From Acestrorhynchus altus (taxonomy: Eukaryota; Chordata; Actinopteri; Characiformes; Acestrorhynchidae), in NCBI GenBank assembly GCA_034509495.1, contig CM067512.1:6598959-6662958 (forward strand): a stretch of DNA of 64,000 nucleotides. Direction: 5' to 3'. The notes under the pieces were generated by a model. That model ran no database searches, was not told the DNA's origin, and saw only the letters and a list, made by a program, of their open reading frames with translations. Below, piece by piece: positions 11,101-23,975 of this stretch. The position numbers and the translations under genes are program-made. How positions within the stretch are numbered: position 1 is the first letter of the stretch; each line of letters starts with the position of its first letter.

Positions 11101-12650
11101 GAATATCTCAGACCTGAAGAGGCTGGGTTACTCAAACTTCCTCACTGTGTTACTGATATTTATGGTGAACGAAAAAAGGTCCAATGCACACTAAAAATAC
11201 TAGGGCTCATACACTACTTGACTTTTTTTCTGTTTCTGAAACAAACTGAAATAAACACACCCCAAAACACACATGCCTTGTGTTACCTAGGAGACATAGG
11301 TTAAATTTGGAAGTACAACAGCTTGCTGCTGTCACTGTTTGTGCAACCATTTGTGCTGACCCAAAACAAAAGAAAGGTGAGGTCACGGCTGAGAAGGCAG
11401 AGCCGACATGGTCTGTTCAGACTGCAGAGGGAGGTGGAAGTGAGTAAAACAGCACACAGCACTATTCTAAACACAGGGCAGATGTCAGCGTCTTAAAGGA
11501 ATTTCCATTCCACCTTAAATGGTGCTGTGGCTGCAGACATGTACTAGTGGCAAATGTGGCTGTAGGATCACTTAAGGTGGAATGTTAAAATGAGAAACTA
11601 AGGCATAATAACTGCACATATCTTGCTTTGTTTTTAATTGGCTAATGATGGGACTATTCAGATTGGGTCACTGACCGTTATGCACTACCGAATTATGCTC
11701 AGAGTTGGGTCAACAAAACTTTGACTGATGAAAAAATCTGTGTGATGCTTTTAAACTTGAGGCTTGTCCCAGTGATCCTTAATTCAATCCATAATCAATG
11801 GACTCATTCAAATTCAAAGGTGTATATTTGTATATTTTAAGGAATGTGATAACTAGGTCATGTTATTCTGGAATGTTAAAATCAGGATAACAAACCAAAG
11901 AAATCTCAAGTCTCAAATAACACTTAAATCTAGCATATTTGTATATCTGCTGCTAACTGCAGTGCATTGCTCCTTTTTGCACCACTACTGTACTTGTACA
12001 CCTGATATACACCTTATACTGTACTTATTTGTAGGACTGTCACTTTGTACACTGGAAATTAGTACTGTTTTTCTGTCTGCATGGTTTATGCATCTCCAAT
12101 CGAAATGCTATATATGTGTATATATGCTATACCTGTATATGTGTTGTTATAATTTGTTCTTATTAAGGTGAGAGAAAAACAATATCTCAAGTTCTGAAAA
12201 CCTGTTTCCTGTGGATTCCTGCAGACGGTTGTTGATGGCCAGTGACAGCAAAGACACTGTGTTTAAGCCTGTGCACTCTGTCACCAAAGCTATACTACAT
12301 TGCGTGCACAACTATACTACAATAGTCTGAATTTACCAAACACCCTAAATTGTTTTCCATGCTGTTGGAATTCTATCTGGGGTTGTAGGTGCAGAAGATG
12401 GGCTGCTTATTCCTATACACACACACTCCCAGACACCTGAATCCCACCTACACAAGTGGAAAAGGGGTCTCTGCTGTGACTGTACAGGTTATATGGGAAC
12501 ACCAAAGGTTGTTTACTGACACTGTGGTCTGTGAGTATGATACATTCATCTGGGCAAACTCTGACACTGGTGTGTCAACTGGAAAATGGTATGTTTACTG
12601 GGTTTCCTTTCAATGTATACTGGCTCCTGTGCTGAACCCCAAAACTGCAG
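11100..12650. other. Non-coding stretch, nothing recognised
   Basis: Mixed AT-rich sequence. The ORFs at 11860-12171 and 12389-12664 are low-complexity or motif-free. Confidence 0.4.
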
Positions 12651-12692
12651 CTGAAGTGATTTAACAGTGCACACTGGTGGACATGCAGTGTG

Positions 12693-12722
12693 GTGGAGCA
12701 CAGCACAGTGGAGCACAGCACA
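12693..12722. repeat. 15-bp tandem duplication
   Basis: GTGGAGCACAGCACA occurs twice in perfect tandem. Confidence 0.95.
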
Positions 12723-13123
12723 TCCTGAGGATGCTCAACAGTGCAGTGGAGGGTGGTATTCACCTTCTTCGTGATCCTGAGGAAAGTGAGGAAGAGAACA
12801 CACAAGAGTGTGTCATAGAACTGCCTGGAGAAAAGCAGCTTTGTTTGAATGCCTGAAATATTATTCCATACTTCCATAGTCCAAACTTTATGGACACTGA
12901 CCATAGGCAGAACTGTCCACCGTGGTTTTGTTTCACATAGAGTGTGAGCACTCACATTGCAATATGTCAGTCACCTCAGACAGTGTAAGTACATACATCA
13001 TAGGCTTTGGCTGCACACAATGGACAGTTCAGATGGAAAGTGTGAGCTGTCAACAAAGAGCAAGATTTCTAAAAGTAAACAGTGTATGCAGGGCTTTACA
13101 GTATGAAAAATGTCTTTCTGTCA

Positions 13124-13124
<1 letters not shown>

Positions 13125-13166
<42 letters not shown>
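13125..13166. repeat. (CA)n microsatellite
   Basis: About twenty uninterrupted CA units. Confidence 0.97.
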
Positions 13167-13170
<4 letters not shown>

Positions 13171-13672
13171 TAGAGTTCTATACTAAGTGTGGATATCAAT
13201 CTCACAATTAAACCATGGCCATTTGAAATGTGAAAAGTATTCCCCCAGCTCTCTTTGACAAAAGGGGGACAAAACAGCAAGAGCGCCCAGACTATGATGC
13301 ACTCAAGCAATTAGCCTGTCCATCTGCTTGGGCACGAGGAATGTTTTGTCCACTAACAAACTCTTAATTATCAGGCCAATACAGTATCCCAGTCTAATTT
13401 GGGATGTTAGCACTCCTTCATTTGGGTCTGAATGCACTTTAGAGCACATTTCTATCAGACTAGAGAGCTGGAGCGTCCAAAGGGACTTGTGTGCAGATAT
13501 ATTTGTTTAATCCAGCATGAGCTGACATTGTCAGGGATTTCATTCACAGAGATTCGGTACACCTCAACAATTCCTGCTGTGAAGTGTGGTGGTGAGAAGA
13601 TCACTTCTCACTATATTTGTAATGCATGAGATTGTGAATATTAATGTGTGGTTACTGGCCCATACTCTCGAG

Positions 13673-13676
<4 letters not shown>

Positions 13677-13739
<63 letters not shown>
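13677..13739. repeat. (TA)n microsatellite, left block
   Basis: About 31 TA units. Separated from a second (TA)n block by 59 bp of GC-richer unique sequence. Confidence 0.97.
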
Positions 13740-13745
<6 letters not shown>

Positions 13746-13793
13746 GTACATTTTTCTGCTGCGACACGTCCCTGAAACGAAACTTCCTCTGTA

Positions 13794-13798
<5 letters not shown>

Positions 13799-13873
<75 letters not shown>
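13799..13873. repeat. (TA)n microsatellite, right block
   Basis: About 37 TA units. With the left block it can pair intrastrand around the 59-bp spacer. Confidence 0.97.
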
Positions 13874-13879
<6 letters not shown>

Positions 13880-15280
13880 GATGAGCACAGATATATGCAG
13901 CTCTGTTTCAGGTCTGGATTAGAGTCCATATTTCAGATCCGGACCAGATTTGGACTGATGTGCGAGTGGACTTGGATCTCCTTGCCATGAGTACAGTAGC
14001 CAGTGTTCAACCTTACTATGAAGTTGTGGATTTTCCCAACCATCCCACTTCATAATCAATTAACATACAGATATCCCATGACTGTTGGACTGTCAGTGGA
14101 TTGTATATATGACGCTGATCATTGTGTGAAAATACTGACATTTTAGCAAACCTGTCTTTGCAGCTCTACTAACATTGCAGAAGAACAACAAAGTTGCAAT
14201 GGCATGTGGCCTGAAATTTACTACAAGCCCCTAACATTATGCTCGTCATTACTCAATTGCTGCATCACGGTTTGGCTCTCTGAAATGCAGTGATATTGCT
14301 GGTGCACCGCCTCAATGGCTCTATTATCCAGCAACACTTCAGGTCAAGTGACAAATGTGCCTTGCTTCTCAGGTTCATTGTCGAATCTGCTGAGCTGTAC
14401 GGCTTTGATAGCGTCGCAGTCGCCTGATGATAAAAGCACAACAACAATAGATAAAAGGCAAAATGAAGCGCGATCAGACAATGTGTTCAAGGTGTTCTCA
14501 TCAGACACAGAACAGAAAAATTGATAACCCCAATGTCTGCTTCCATAAAGAAACCAACAGGGGTAATTTTGCTGAGAACTGTTGTGTCCTTGACTGCCCC
14601 GACACAACTGTCAAGTTTTGACTGATCAATTGTTTTGCAATGTGAAATAATATGGAATTAAAACAGCTGTCAAGAATCCTAAAAAACATCTTATCTTATA
14701 TATGGTGTAAAAAGTGTCCTAAAAGACCAGGCCTGCGACATCTTTAGCCGCCAGCATTAGCTCAGCAAGTTGTGTCACTGTGAATGTTGTCTTCATGATG
14801 GCTTATTGGTTAAGCCTGGCTGACAGGAGGTTGTTTCAATAAAAACTTGTCCATCTCAGGGTCATTTCAGTGGAGGATGAACTCGCTTATCAGATTCTTA
14901 AACCCTTGTTCTTCTTGTTTTGCTTTAGGGTCAAGAGGAAAGCCATCCACTCGTGCTTAACAGAGACAGATATGCGATCTGTCTGGTGTTCTTGGATCTG
15001 GGGTTAGAAGATAAAGTGCTGTTGGCTGCTTACTGTAGGTCAAACACTTTCTGATCACAGATAACTTTTTTTATTAAAGAAAACAACAATGGCAATAACC
15101 TGATGTCAATATGTCCAATTTTCCTGGACATGTCCTCTTTTTCTGGAAAGTACAAAATGTCCAATATTGAGCACTGATTTCAAGTCACTGTTTGCCACAC
15201 ATTGTGCACAGATTTTTACAAACGTTTGCCTTCACTCTGCCACAAGGCATCTATAATTCCCGACATGATGTGTTTGGTCT
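13880..15280. other. Non-coding stretch, nothing recognised
   Basis: No family motif was seen in any frame. The overlapping ORFs at 14265-14689 are short and unsupported. Confidence 0.4.
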
Positions 15281-15284
15281 AAGC

Positions 15285-15425
15285 ACAGCATCCAAAGCAC
15301 AGTGATCCAAACCCGCCATACAAAACATAATGGTCCAAACACAGAATCCAAAACTGTGTCCAAACACAGCATTCAAAAGACAATTGAATAAAAACTAGCA
15401 TTATTTGTTTATATTGTTTTAACAA
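15285..15425. repeat. Degenerate minisatellite, first locus
   Basis: Five to six diverged copies of a unit of about 14-22 bp built around ATCCAAACACAGC and CAAAACACAATG variants, followed by TTTGTTTATATTGTT. The same units and the same flank (TTTATATTGTTTATATTGTT) occur at 60420-61140. Confidence 0.6.
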
Positions 15426-15810
15426 AAATTACTGTGACCAATGGGAGGACTGCAGGTTTCTATTAGCTAAGCTAGTGAGCAAGGTACTTAGCTACCTACC
15501 TTGGCATCAGCACACTAATTCCAAATAATGTTGCCATGCATTTCACTTCAAATATGTATAGATGCAAACACTTTCCTATCTTTTTCAATCTTCAGTTCCA
15601 TCAAAACCTTGGCTAGTACTGTCTGATCAAAGCTGGAAAGCTTCTTTGGCATTTAAACTGAAATGAAAATGGTTTGGAAATGAGTGAAACGAGCTTGATT
15701 CACTAATTCACTGATTATTCACTGTCCTTCAACCTAGGCCTACATTAAGCCTCTCCATCTGCACTCCACTTTTCTACTAATTCTAACTACAACCTCAAAA
15801 ACCAAAAAAT

Positions 15811-16700
15811 GATAGAATCACCAATCTTGGAGGAAGTTCTTTCAATTATTTAAGTTAATCACAGAGACATCCCAGTTTATTATTTATTATAGAAATATAT
15901 TATATTGTATTATATGATATTATATTATTTTTAATAAAGAAATGTAATTGTTTTTGTCAGTTCCAATTGTGTTTTTAGATCAAGTAGAGGAAAAAAAAAA
16001 TGGAATCGCTAATTATGGAATTATTTGCAGTTCTAAAACAAACACCTGCATCAGATTAAATCTGATAATTAGTCTTCAGTTAAAAGAATGCTCACACCTT
16101 GGAGACCTGTCAGTTGAAACGAAGGAGAGAATTATAAACTTCACGGAACGCTGCAAAAGATGTTGGTTATTCCCAGTCACCTGTGTCTAAAATCGGGACC
16201 AAGTACACACAAAATGGGAAGGTTGTAAAAGGGAAGAATGCAGGTAGACCAAGTTAAACATCAAAGCATAGATATAGAAAACTTGAAGCAATATGTCTTA
16301 AACTGAAAATGCTCAATTTCTGCAGTCATTGATATCTTGGAGCTGCATGTCAAGTAACGCATGGCAGAGATGACAGTCATTACATCTTCAATAAATACCA
16401 TATTGTCTACGTAAGTCTACATAGAAACTTTTCTGAATTCCATCACCTGAAAGGATGTTTTGTGATGATGACTTATTTTTCATGATAATGCATCTAACCG
16501 TAAGGCAAAGGACATGAAAACCTTCCTTCAAGAAAAACACATAATATCACTTGCATGGCCTGCAAATAGTCCACATCTCAATCCATGAGCAACAGCTGAA
16601 AACCTTGCTTTCTTGCTGTGGATTTTTCACACTTTAGTGACTTATCTACAAACTCATACTGATGTTGAAAGCTCAAGAGCTTCAGTGAAGGTCACCAGTT
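15811..16700 (+). pseudogene. Tc1-like transposon remnant with dead transposase
   Basis: The left end GATAGAATCACCAATCTTGG resembles the TGGAATCACC-type terminus of a teleost Tc1 family. Transposase traces follow on the plus strand: an N-terminal helix-turn-helix segment (SVETKERIINF near 16108, then VVYS/VGYSQ-like remnants) and the catalytic end with HDNAS at 16481, SLAWPANSPHLNP at about 16547-16585 and AENL. A TGA stop at 16586 sits where isoleucine and the third acidic residue are expected. Central frames are shifted. About 0.9 kb remains of an element normally near 1.5 kb. Confidence 0.75.
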
Positions 16701-16759
16701 AATAAAAAAGCGAGGGATTAACTTCTAATTAACAATAAATGCAGTTATTATGGAGGTAA

Positions 16760-17384
16760 TTAGCTTCTAAAGAACTGTGGTTGGGTGGGGTCAACTCTGT
16801 TTATACACTCATTCATTCCTTCATTCGTTTGTTTAATCTTTTACTTGCTGACTTGTTTGTTAAGAACTTTATGAACTCTGAAAAGGTTTGTTTACAGAGG
16901 TCTATTTAGAGGCTCTCCGGCCATTATGAAAGAATGTAGTACACGACAAACTCTACTTCAACTGGAGATACCTCATCTGAAATTTCTCCATTAGCTGCAG
17001 TGGTAATGTTCTGTTATTGGAAGTAACCCAATATTAGAAAAACAACAATGTTCTAGTTTTTGTTTACCCTCCTTTTGTCATCCAGTTTTGGTTTTGGTCT
17101 GTTTCACTCTTTGTAAATGGAGATGACCAGTAGGCCTATTAGAAACAAATGCAAGCATTTCCATCTACTGATGCTATAGTCAGCCCCTTTGCCATTTACA
17201 TTCAAACTAGGCTTTTTTGTTTCCACCATCACTCCAAAAATATCCCAAAGTCATACTTGTCTTTTCCATGCAGCGTGATATAACATGGGGTTTAAAGACG
17301 GGTTGAGGTCAAAGGTATCTCTTTTTAAGGCAAGTCCACATAGTGGTAATCAATGAAATGCACTTACCCAATCAATACCCCCCT

Positions 17385-17390
<6 letters not shown>
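16760..17390. other. Non-coding stretch, nothing recognised
   Basis: No coding or repeat signal was seen beyond short ATTC runs near 16808. Confidence 0.4.

Positions 17391-17461
<71 letters not shown>
17391..17461. repeat. (CA)n microsatellite
   Basis: About 35 uninterrupted CA units. Confidence 0.97.
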
Positions 17462-17463
<2 letters not shown>

Positions 17464-17934
17464 GCCCAAGGCTCCTTGACAAGGGTCCTATATATCAAAT
17501 ATACATGTAGGAACATGTTACCATGAGTACCACAAACCAGGAGTCATTTCACAATGACAGGTTTATAAATCAACCCGGAGTTTACAGAATGACAGGGGCA
17601 TCAAGGCATGTTCCACTTACAGAGCAAAATACATGCTTGCATCAAATTCTCTGGGGACGCCTGTACTCATGAGATACAGGAATTGCCTTTGAACGATGAA
17701 AGCCCCTCAGAATAATTTGTTTTCGTGAGCAAACTGAAGATGCTCTTGTTTCACAATCAAGTGCTTAATACACAAGCAGAAGGGAATGATTTTCAGGTGA
17801 AACGTTTCACATTTTCCTAAGTTGAAATGCATAGAAGGCCAAAACTGCAGAACTAACGGAGAAGTATAATGAAAATGATCATTAATGCACGTATACTGAA
17901 CAAACAAAGGATGAAGAAATTGAATGAGATATCA

Positions 17935-18060
17935 ACCTAGCAGGACCAGTGCCCTGTTCTGGAGGTATTCCTGCCTTGCATCCAGTGAGTCCAGGAAGGA
18001 TCTAGAATCACTGCATTATTGCAGGAAAGAAGCAAAAAAGAAGGTGGATGGATGGATCAA
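17935..18060 (+). mobile_element. Tail of a tRNA-derived SINE-type repeat
   Basis: Contains CCAGTGCCCTGTTCTGGAGG, a CCTGCCTTGCATCCAGTGAG block and a terminal GGATGGATGGATC run. In reverse complement the complete repeat at 61395-61765 begins with a (CATC)n run and similar tail sequence, so this looks like a 5'-truncated plus-strand relative. Confidence 0.5.
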
Positions 18061-18359
18061 ATAAACCCTACAGCATCCAGTCTAGAGTAAACTCATCTAC
18101 GCAGTAAAGGAAAAGTGTTCTCTACACTACAGAACAGCGTTATTTAACTGTGTAACTGTGCACTCTGAAATGTAAAGGTGCTAAAAACTTTTCATAAAGA
18201 ATCATGTTTCATAAAAGACGTGTATGAGTGTAACAAACCTAACATAAAGGTAAAAAAATGTTCAGTTGATGGAAAGGTTCTATACCAAATTTAAGTTCAT
18301 TCATGTCTTTATCTCATAGTGTTCTCAATTATATAATAAGCATCATTTACATAATAAAC

Positions 18360-18620
18360 GTGGTTCTTTAAAGAGCAGCATTTTGCCTCGCTTGCTTTTT
18401 CAGATGATTACCAGTACGCACTTATTTTTGAACATATTTATAAATTTAGACATTTTACAGTAATTAAGCTTTCATTCTAACGAGGCTGTGTTATTAGCAT
18501 GCTGGCAATGGGCCTCATTAGCACTGTTTTAAAATCGGGCCCCTGATCACTGCTCATATCACGTGATGTGAAATAAACTTACTGCCATTCAGTGTTCTCA
18601 CTGACTTTTGCTGACAGGCA
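18360..18620. promoter_or_regulatory. Candidate conserved non-coding block
   Basis: A non-repetitive segment with GTAATTAAGCTTTC, GTTATTAGCATGC, GGCCTCATTAGCACTG and ATCACGTGATG (a palindromic E-box context). The homeodomain-type words and balanced composition suggest an enhancer candidate. No direct evidence. Confidence 0.22.
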
Positions 18621-20932
18621 GACGTGTATTTTGTTAAACACTATCCAAACAACACTACCAGACACTCCCAAATTGTGTTTGGCTGCATTTGCAGTCATTT
18701 CACTGGTATTGCACTTTAACATTTTAAACATTATAACTTTTACATATCAAACTAATGATATATAACACCAGTCTTCAGTGATGTTTAAAAGACCTGAAAA
18801 GAAAGTCCTAACAGTCCAAGATTTGCCCAGAGCAAAACAATTTCAACACTTTCAGATTGAGCTCAAAAGCCTGTGTCAGTAATTTTACCCTTCCATTATG
18901 CTTGGCTCTCAATTCAGCTTGGCTCTGCACAGAGTTCAGCTCTCAGAATTTATCTCAGAATTTGTCTTTCTTGCATGGTGTCAACTTCTGAGCAAGTCAA
19001 TATTCACCAAACATTTTAATGTGTTCTAAATAATCAGTTAAACACAATGTTAAACCAAGATGGGCACAACCAGACTGTCAGTAAATGAGAGCTCTTAAGA
19101 ACAGATAATCCAAGATGATCGTTTATGGTATCATATAGCGTGGACCAAGTATTAGTCATAGCTTTTCCTCAAACATATGCACATAATTACTGGCACTGCT
19201 AGAAATGATCTGCTAAAAGCAACAGCTCGTTTACATTCAACCATTGTTCATTTACTGCAACTCACTCATGACTTTATGACTTTATTTTAAGTGACTGTAA
19301 CAGTTCAACATCCCAAGCGTCCATACATATCTATCATCATGGTGAAGGACAGTGGATGCACAAAGAAGACAAAACACTGTTGACCTTCATAAATCAGACA
19401 ATAGTGGTGGAAGCAAAGCTACATGTCTGAAAATACCTATAGGATGTGGACATGGTCATGATTCAAAGCCAGGTTGTCAAGGCAAACTCCATCTCTTAGG
19501 ACAGACACTGGGAAATTACAATTGCATTTTGGGACTAGGAACATCTACTTGAAAAAAAATGCCACTGGATTCAACAGGCCTCAATGGTAAAACCAGAGTA
19601 ATCTCAGTCATTTTTGACCACAGATATCAGAGAGTAATATAGAAAGAGATCCCAGCTCCATTGTGAGGAGATATCATTGGGATGTTATGAGGATATGGTT
19701 AGGGCACATGCTGTAGCAGGTTTCTATTACCCCCAAGCCTTGCAGATCCATTCCGTCCAGTGTGCTACACTGAGATTTCCCCAACAGTAAGAAATGTAAT
19801 AATCTGGTAGTGTTTTACTATAATGATGCATGAAATATCATGAGAGTAGAATTAATTAATGCACTTTATGCATCGTGAGTCATCATCAAGCTGCAATCAG
19901 TGAACTATGTTTGGTGCAAGCCTTAATAAAAGAGCAACATATTAATTGATGTAATAATGAAGATACCAATATTAATAGCTCTTAATCTGAAAGGTCACAC
20001 TTTTCTATTTTGTAATGTGTGGTTTCATGCCAGAGGTTTGTAAAAGCAAATCATTGTGTAAAAATGTTTAAATGTAATTAATTCTGCAAAAACAAAAAAT
20101 GCTCTTCCATGAGTTGCAATAGATTGTCATGTTTTCATTTTCACTCTTTATTCATTCTCTGCCTCCTCAAATCTTATATAAATACCATCAAATAAGTGCT
20201 CTCCTTATTACCTGTTTAAATGTTTTAAAATGAAAGCAATTGATGTCACAAGATAGTGGTAGTTCAGGGGAACTATGGAGGTCAGCCCATGCCATAAGCA
20301 CTGGCCATTCGTGGGGTCATATGGGTCAATTAAAAAGATATTCAACAACAAAACCTCCATGTTTCACTATTCAGTGCTGTTTATACTTATATATTATAAG
20401 TATAATATAAGTGCATTTTAACTTAATTGTCTAATAAAAATAAGCCAATGTTTTCTGGCACATCAGATGAACTAACAGCAGCTACCAACCAATATGTCAG
20501 TACTGTAAGTCATGAGCTCTCACAGCAGACTTCTTATGATGATGTCATGAACCCCTATTTGAATGGGCTTAAAGGTACATGGATTCCACTTTTACTGGAC
20601 TCCTTTGTGATTTTATTCCCATCCAGATAATCATGCCTGTGTTTAACCCATCATCCTCTTTTTCATTTACGGGATAATGTTTATAATTATGGGTCACCAC
20701 CAATATGTGAATCTCACATCTTTAGGGAGAAAATTATATTCTGGGAGGACACTCACATTGTTACAGCAGGGAAAACAAGACTCTCAATATAAGAATAGAT
20801 ACAGTATAGTATGTACCATAAAAATATCTACAACATTACAGATAACAAAACAATGTATTCATAGATTACAGATAATTGAACATCTGGAGATAGAAGAAGT
20901 ATTGTTCATTATTTTACATTGGAAAACTCTGT

Positions 20933-20935
<3 letters not shown>
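18621..20935. other. Non-coding stretch, no family assigned
   Basis: The sequence around 19330-19700 has the texture of an old dispersed repeat, but I could not assign it. The ORFs at 19352-19552, 20427-20630 and 20677-20937 show no motif. Confidence 0.35.

Positions 20936-20936
<1 letters not shown>

Positions 20937-21020
<84 letters not shown>
20937..21020. repeat. (TG)n microsatellite at a LINE end
   Basis: About 42 GT units ending about 25 bp before the truncated 3' coding end of a minus-strand LINE. Confidence 0.96.
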
Positions 21021-21021
<1 letters not shown>

Positions 21022-21044
21022 TGTAGTTTGTTAAGAGCAGTGCT

Positions 21045-22135
21045 GGTTGTAGAGTCTAACAGCAGCTGGCAGGAAGGACCTGTGGTACTGCTTTTTCACA
21101 CACTTTGGGTGAAGCAGCCTGTCACTGAAGGAGCTACCCAGTGCTGCCAGAGTCTCTTGCATTCTCCAGCATGGATTCCAGCTTGGCTAACAACCTTCTG
21201 TCTTCCACCACCTGCACTGGTTCTAAGGGTCTTCCCAGGACAGAACTGGCCCTCTTAATGAGCTTGTTCACTCTCTTCCTGTCTTCCATCGAAATACTGT
21301 TGCCCCAGCAGACCACACCATAAAATATGGTAGATGCCACCACTGTGCCAAAGCAGGACCTCAGTTTTCTCAGTAGATGGAGTTTGCTCTGGTCTCTTTT
21401 GTGAAGAACAGTGGGGTTCACTGACCAGTCCAACTTGGTGTTTAAGTGAACGCCCAGTTACTTATAAGAGTCCACTCTCTCAATGTCCATTCCCTAGATG
21501 TTCACTGATGCAGGGGTGTGTCTGCTTCTGTGAATATCCACCACCAGTTATTTGGTATTCCCAGTCCATCAGTTCTCTGTTCTCGCTGTCCTTCTCATTA
21601 TTTATGAGGCCGACAGCCATCAGAGTACTTCTGGAGGTGACAGGTTGATGAGCAGTACATGAAGTCAGCAATGTACAGGGTGAAGAGGAACAGTGCTGCT
21701 GACCACCTTGTCTGAGAGACAGTCCTGTGCCTTCAAATACTGTGGTTAGTTGGTGAATTAGGCCAGTATCCACTTAGACAAATGATTGTCCACACCAACG
21801 TGTTTCAGCTTGTCCTTCAGCAGCCCAGGCTGCATAGTGTTACAGGCACTGGAGAAGTCAAAGAGGGTGATTTTCACAGAGTTTATATGTTCCACACAGA
21901 GCTCAGGTGAGAAAGAGCTCTGTGTAGAAGATAGATGACATCATCTTCCACCCCAATGCCAGGTTGGTAGGCAAACTGAAGAGGCTCCATGGATGTGCTC
22001 ACCAGAGGGTCGAGATGGATAAGGACCAGCCTCTCCAGTGACTTCATCAGATGAGAAGTCAGGTTCACTGGCCTGTAACTGTTGAGGTCCTTTGGGTGAC
22101 TTGTTTTCTGTACAGATACCACACAAGGTGTTTGG
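21045..22135 (-). pseudogene. L2-type LINE reverse transcriptase, decayed
   Basis: Read on the minus strand from 22126: HPKDLNSYRPVNLTSHLMKS, LERLVLIHLDPLVS, then PLQFAYQPGIGVEDDVIYLL, the core fingers and palm region of an L2/CR1-group reverse transcriptase. After frameshifts come SLRQGGQQHCSSS-type traces, KLDWSVNPTVLHK, then STIFYGVVCWGNS, RASSVLGRPLEP and RRLLAKLESML, the conserved tail of the ORF. The YADD-containing block is lost or scrambled between about 21640 and 21860. The 3' UTR is missing and (TG)n follows. At least two frameshifts and several stops make it dead. Confidence 0.88.
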
Positions 22136-22386
22136 TTATGTTTAGGGTTTGGACTGGGTTGGGTTCAGTTCAGGGGATGTTAAATTTTCTTACAAACATA
22201 CTTAATTTATTATGATGCTTGTGTTTAATTATTTACACAAGCAGAAATGAGTTGAACAGAGAATGTTGCACGGCAATTTTGTATCCATTGTTAGCTGACT
22301 CTCCACCTTCACTTAACCCATAACTTAATTTAAACCTTACCTCGTCCCAAATGATAACCATACCAATAAAAAAAAACAAACAAATG

Positions 22387-22387
<1 letters not shown>

Positions 22388-22446
<59 letters not shown>
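22388..22446. repeat. Poly(A) followed by (TA)n
   Basis: About 31 A residues run directly into about 14 TA units. Confidence 0.95.
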
Positions 22447-22452
<6 letters not shown>

Positions 22453-22899
22453 GTAACATGGAAATAATACTAGAAAGGAAAAAAAAAAACATAATATGCT
22501 TTTAGTTCTAAGCATTACATCATGCCGCACTGTCAATCTGCTGCACTCTTGCCCCTCATCCTCTTCAGCAGTGCCTGCCACAAGTTGATCTTGCCAAACC
22601 CCTACATAAGTAGCCAGTTTACTAAGCAATCAGTCATAAGGAAAATGTTAGCAGGTGGTGTGTAGTGTGGTGACTAATAGGGGGTACTGATCCTTGCCCA
22701 AAGACAAATTAACATAGTGGGTGGATTCATTTTCCATCTATCCTGTAAATTACATTGCCCTTTTTTAATGAAACAATAGAGATACATTTCATGGTTTTAG
22801 AGATTTGCAATTAGTTGACCTGGCACTGAAGGTCTAAATTCAAAAGGTATGTCTTTTAACCTTTGAAATATCTGGGAAAGGGTACAAATATTCACTGAT

Positions 22900-23190
22900 G
22901 TTTCCCTCCTCTGTTTAGATGAGGATTACCATGACAACCTTCATGAACTACATCAATAGCTTGCATAAGATGATGAGATTGGTACCTTCATTATTACATT
23001 AATTAATACCTCGCTCTTGTATTAAGGCGTATGTGAGACATGGTTATTTTATGCATATTCAGGACGACTCATGCTGTATATGCATTTGCACTTACGTGTA
23101 TGAATTAATTAATCTTTACCTTTAATATTGCACATTAATTAATGCTATTTTATGGACCCTCTTTGTAAAGGATACATTAGCAATAATATA
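22900..23190. promoter_or_regulatory. Candidate conserved non-coding block rich in TAAT sites
   Basis: Contains ATTAATTAATACC, TTATGCATATTCAGG, TGTATATGCATTTGC, GAATTAATTAATC and a further ATTAATTAAT within about 180 bp. These are homeodomain- and POU/octamer-like words. The density is striking but may partly reflect AT-richness. Confidence 0.28.
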
Positions 23191-23429
23191 TGATACAATT
23201 TATGTTAAAAAGGTGGTAAACCTTCCAGCAATTTGAAAGAATAAGATTTTTTTTTCCTTCTCATTTCTACATGTGGAAGAGAAGGAAGGTCTCTTGTTGT
23301 TCCCAAAAACGTCTCCACATATTCATAGAAACCATAGGCCTACTATTTTATGTTTATTATATGTAAAGTGAAATAATTCAAGCTTTCTTATTTATTTTAT
23401 CAGTATGGCTTCTAGCTCCAGAAATCCAG

Positions 23430-23975
23430 GCTCTCAGATTATTGGAATATTTCACAAGATCACACAGAAAAGGATGTACAATTCAAAAATGTCCACATTT
23501 TGACAAGAATATTAATTTATACACTTAATACTACGTTAATGCTCCTTTATCTCACATCGTTGCATCAATTCAGTGTGGCATGGAGACAATCAGCTTGTGG
23601 CACTGATATGAATGTAGCCCAGGCTGCTTTGACAGTGACCTTCAGCTCATCTGTATAGCCGGGTTGGGTGTTTCTCCACTTCTTCTTGACAATACCCCAT
23701 AGAACAAGGGTTCAAGGTGCAGAGATCAAGCACAGTAAGGTCATGGTCAGCAAAGCAGGTGTTAACACCGGAAAAGGAATCTCCGTATCTCCATAAAGTT
23801 TGTCAGCAGATGGAAGCATGATGTGCTCTAAAATCTTCTGGTGGACTGCAGAAACATCTCACTTGGAGTCTGTTCCTCTCCACTCTTCCTCCAGACTCCA
23901 GGAGCTTGAGCTGAGATTCTAGCACTCCTGATTTCCAAATTAAATGCAGAATTTACTTTCATCTTTCATCACCAA
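23430..23975 (-). pseudogene. Tc1/mariner-like transposon remnant
   Basis: On the minus strand the block runs from a GAAAGTAAATTCTGC-type word through GAGTGGAGAGGAACAGACTC, a GAAGCATGATGTGCTC-like stretch in its complement, GACCATGACCTTACTGTGC and GGGGTATTGTCAAGAAG to a C-terminal trace that translates as AWATFISVPQADCLHAT-like residues. The order matches a teleost Tc1-type element recognised from memory. The catalytic core is largely deleted, and the ORF is broken throughout. Confidence 0.6.

Noticed and set aside
13564..13990. Overlapping ORFs of 78-134 codons on both strands
   Set aside because: They are translated (TA)n repeats (YIYIYI runs), not genes.
19330..19700. Possible transposon fragment
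   Set aside because: The texture suggests an old repeat, but no transposase motif, inverted ends or second copy was found here.
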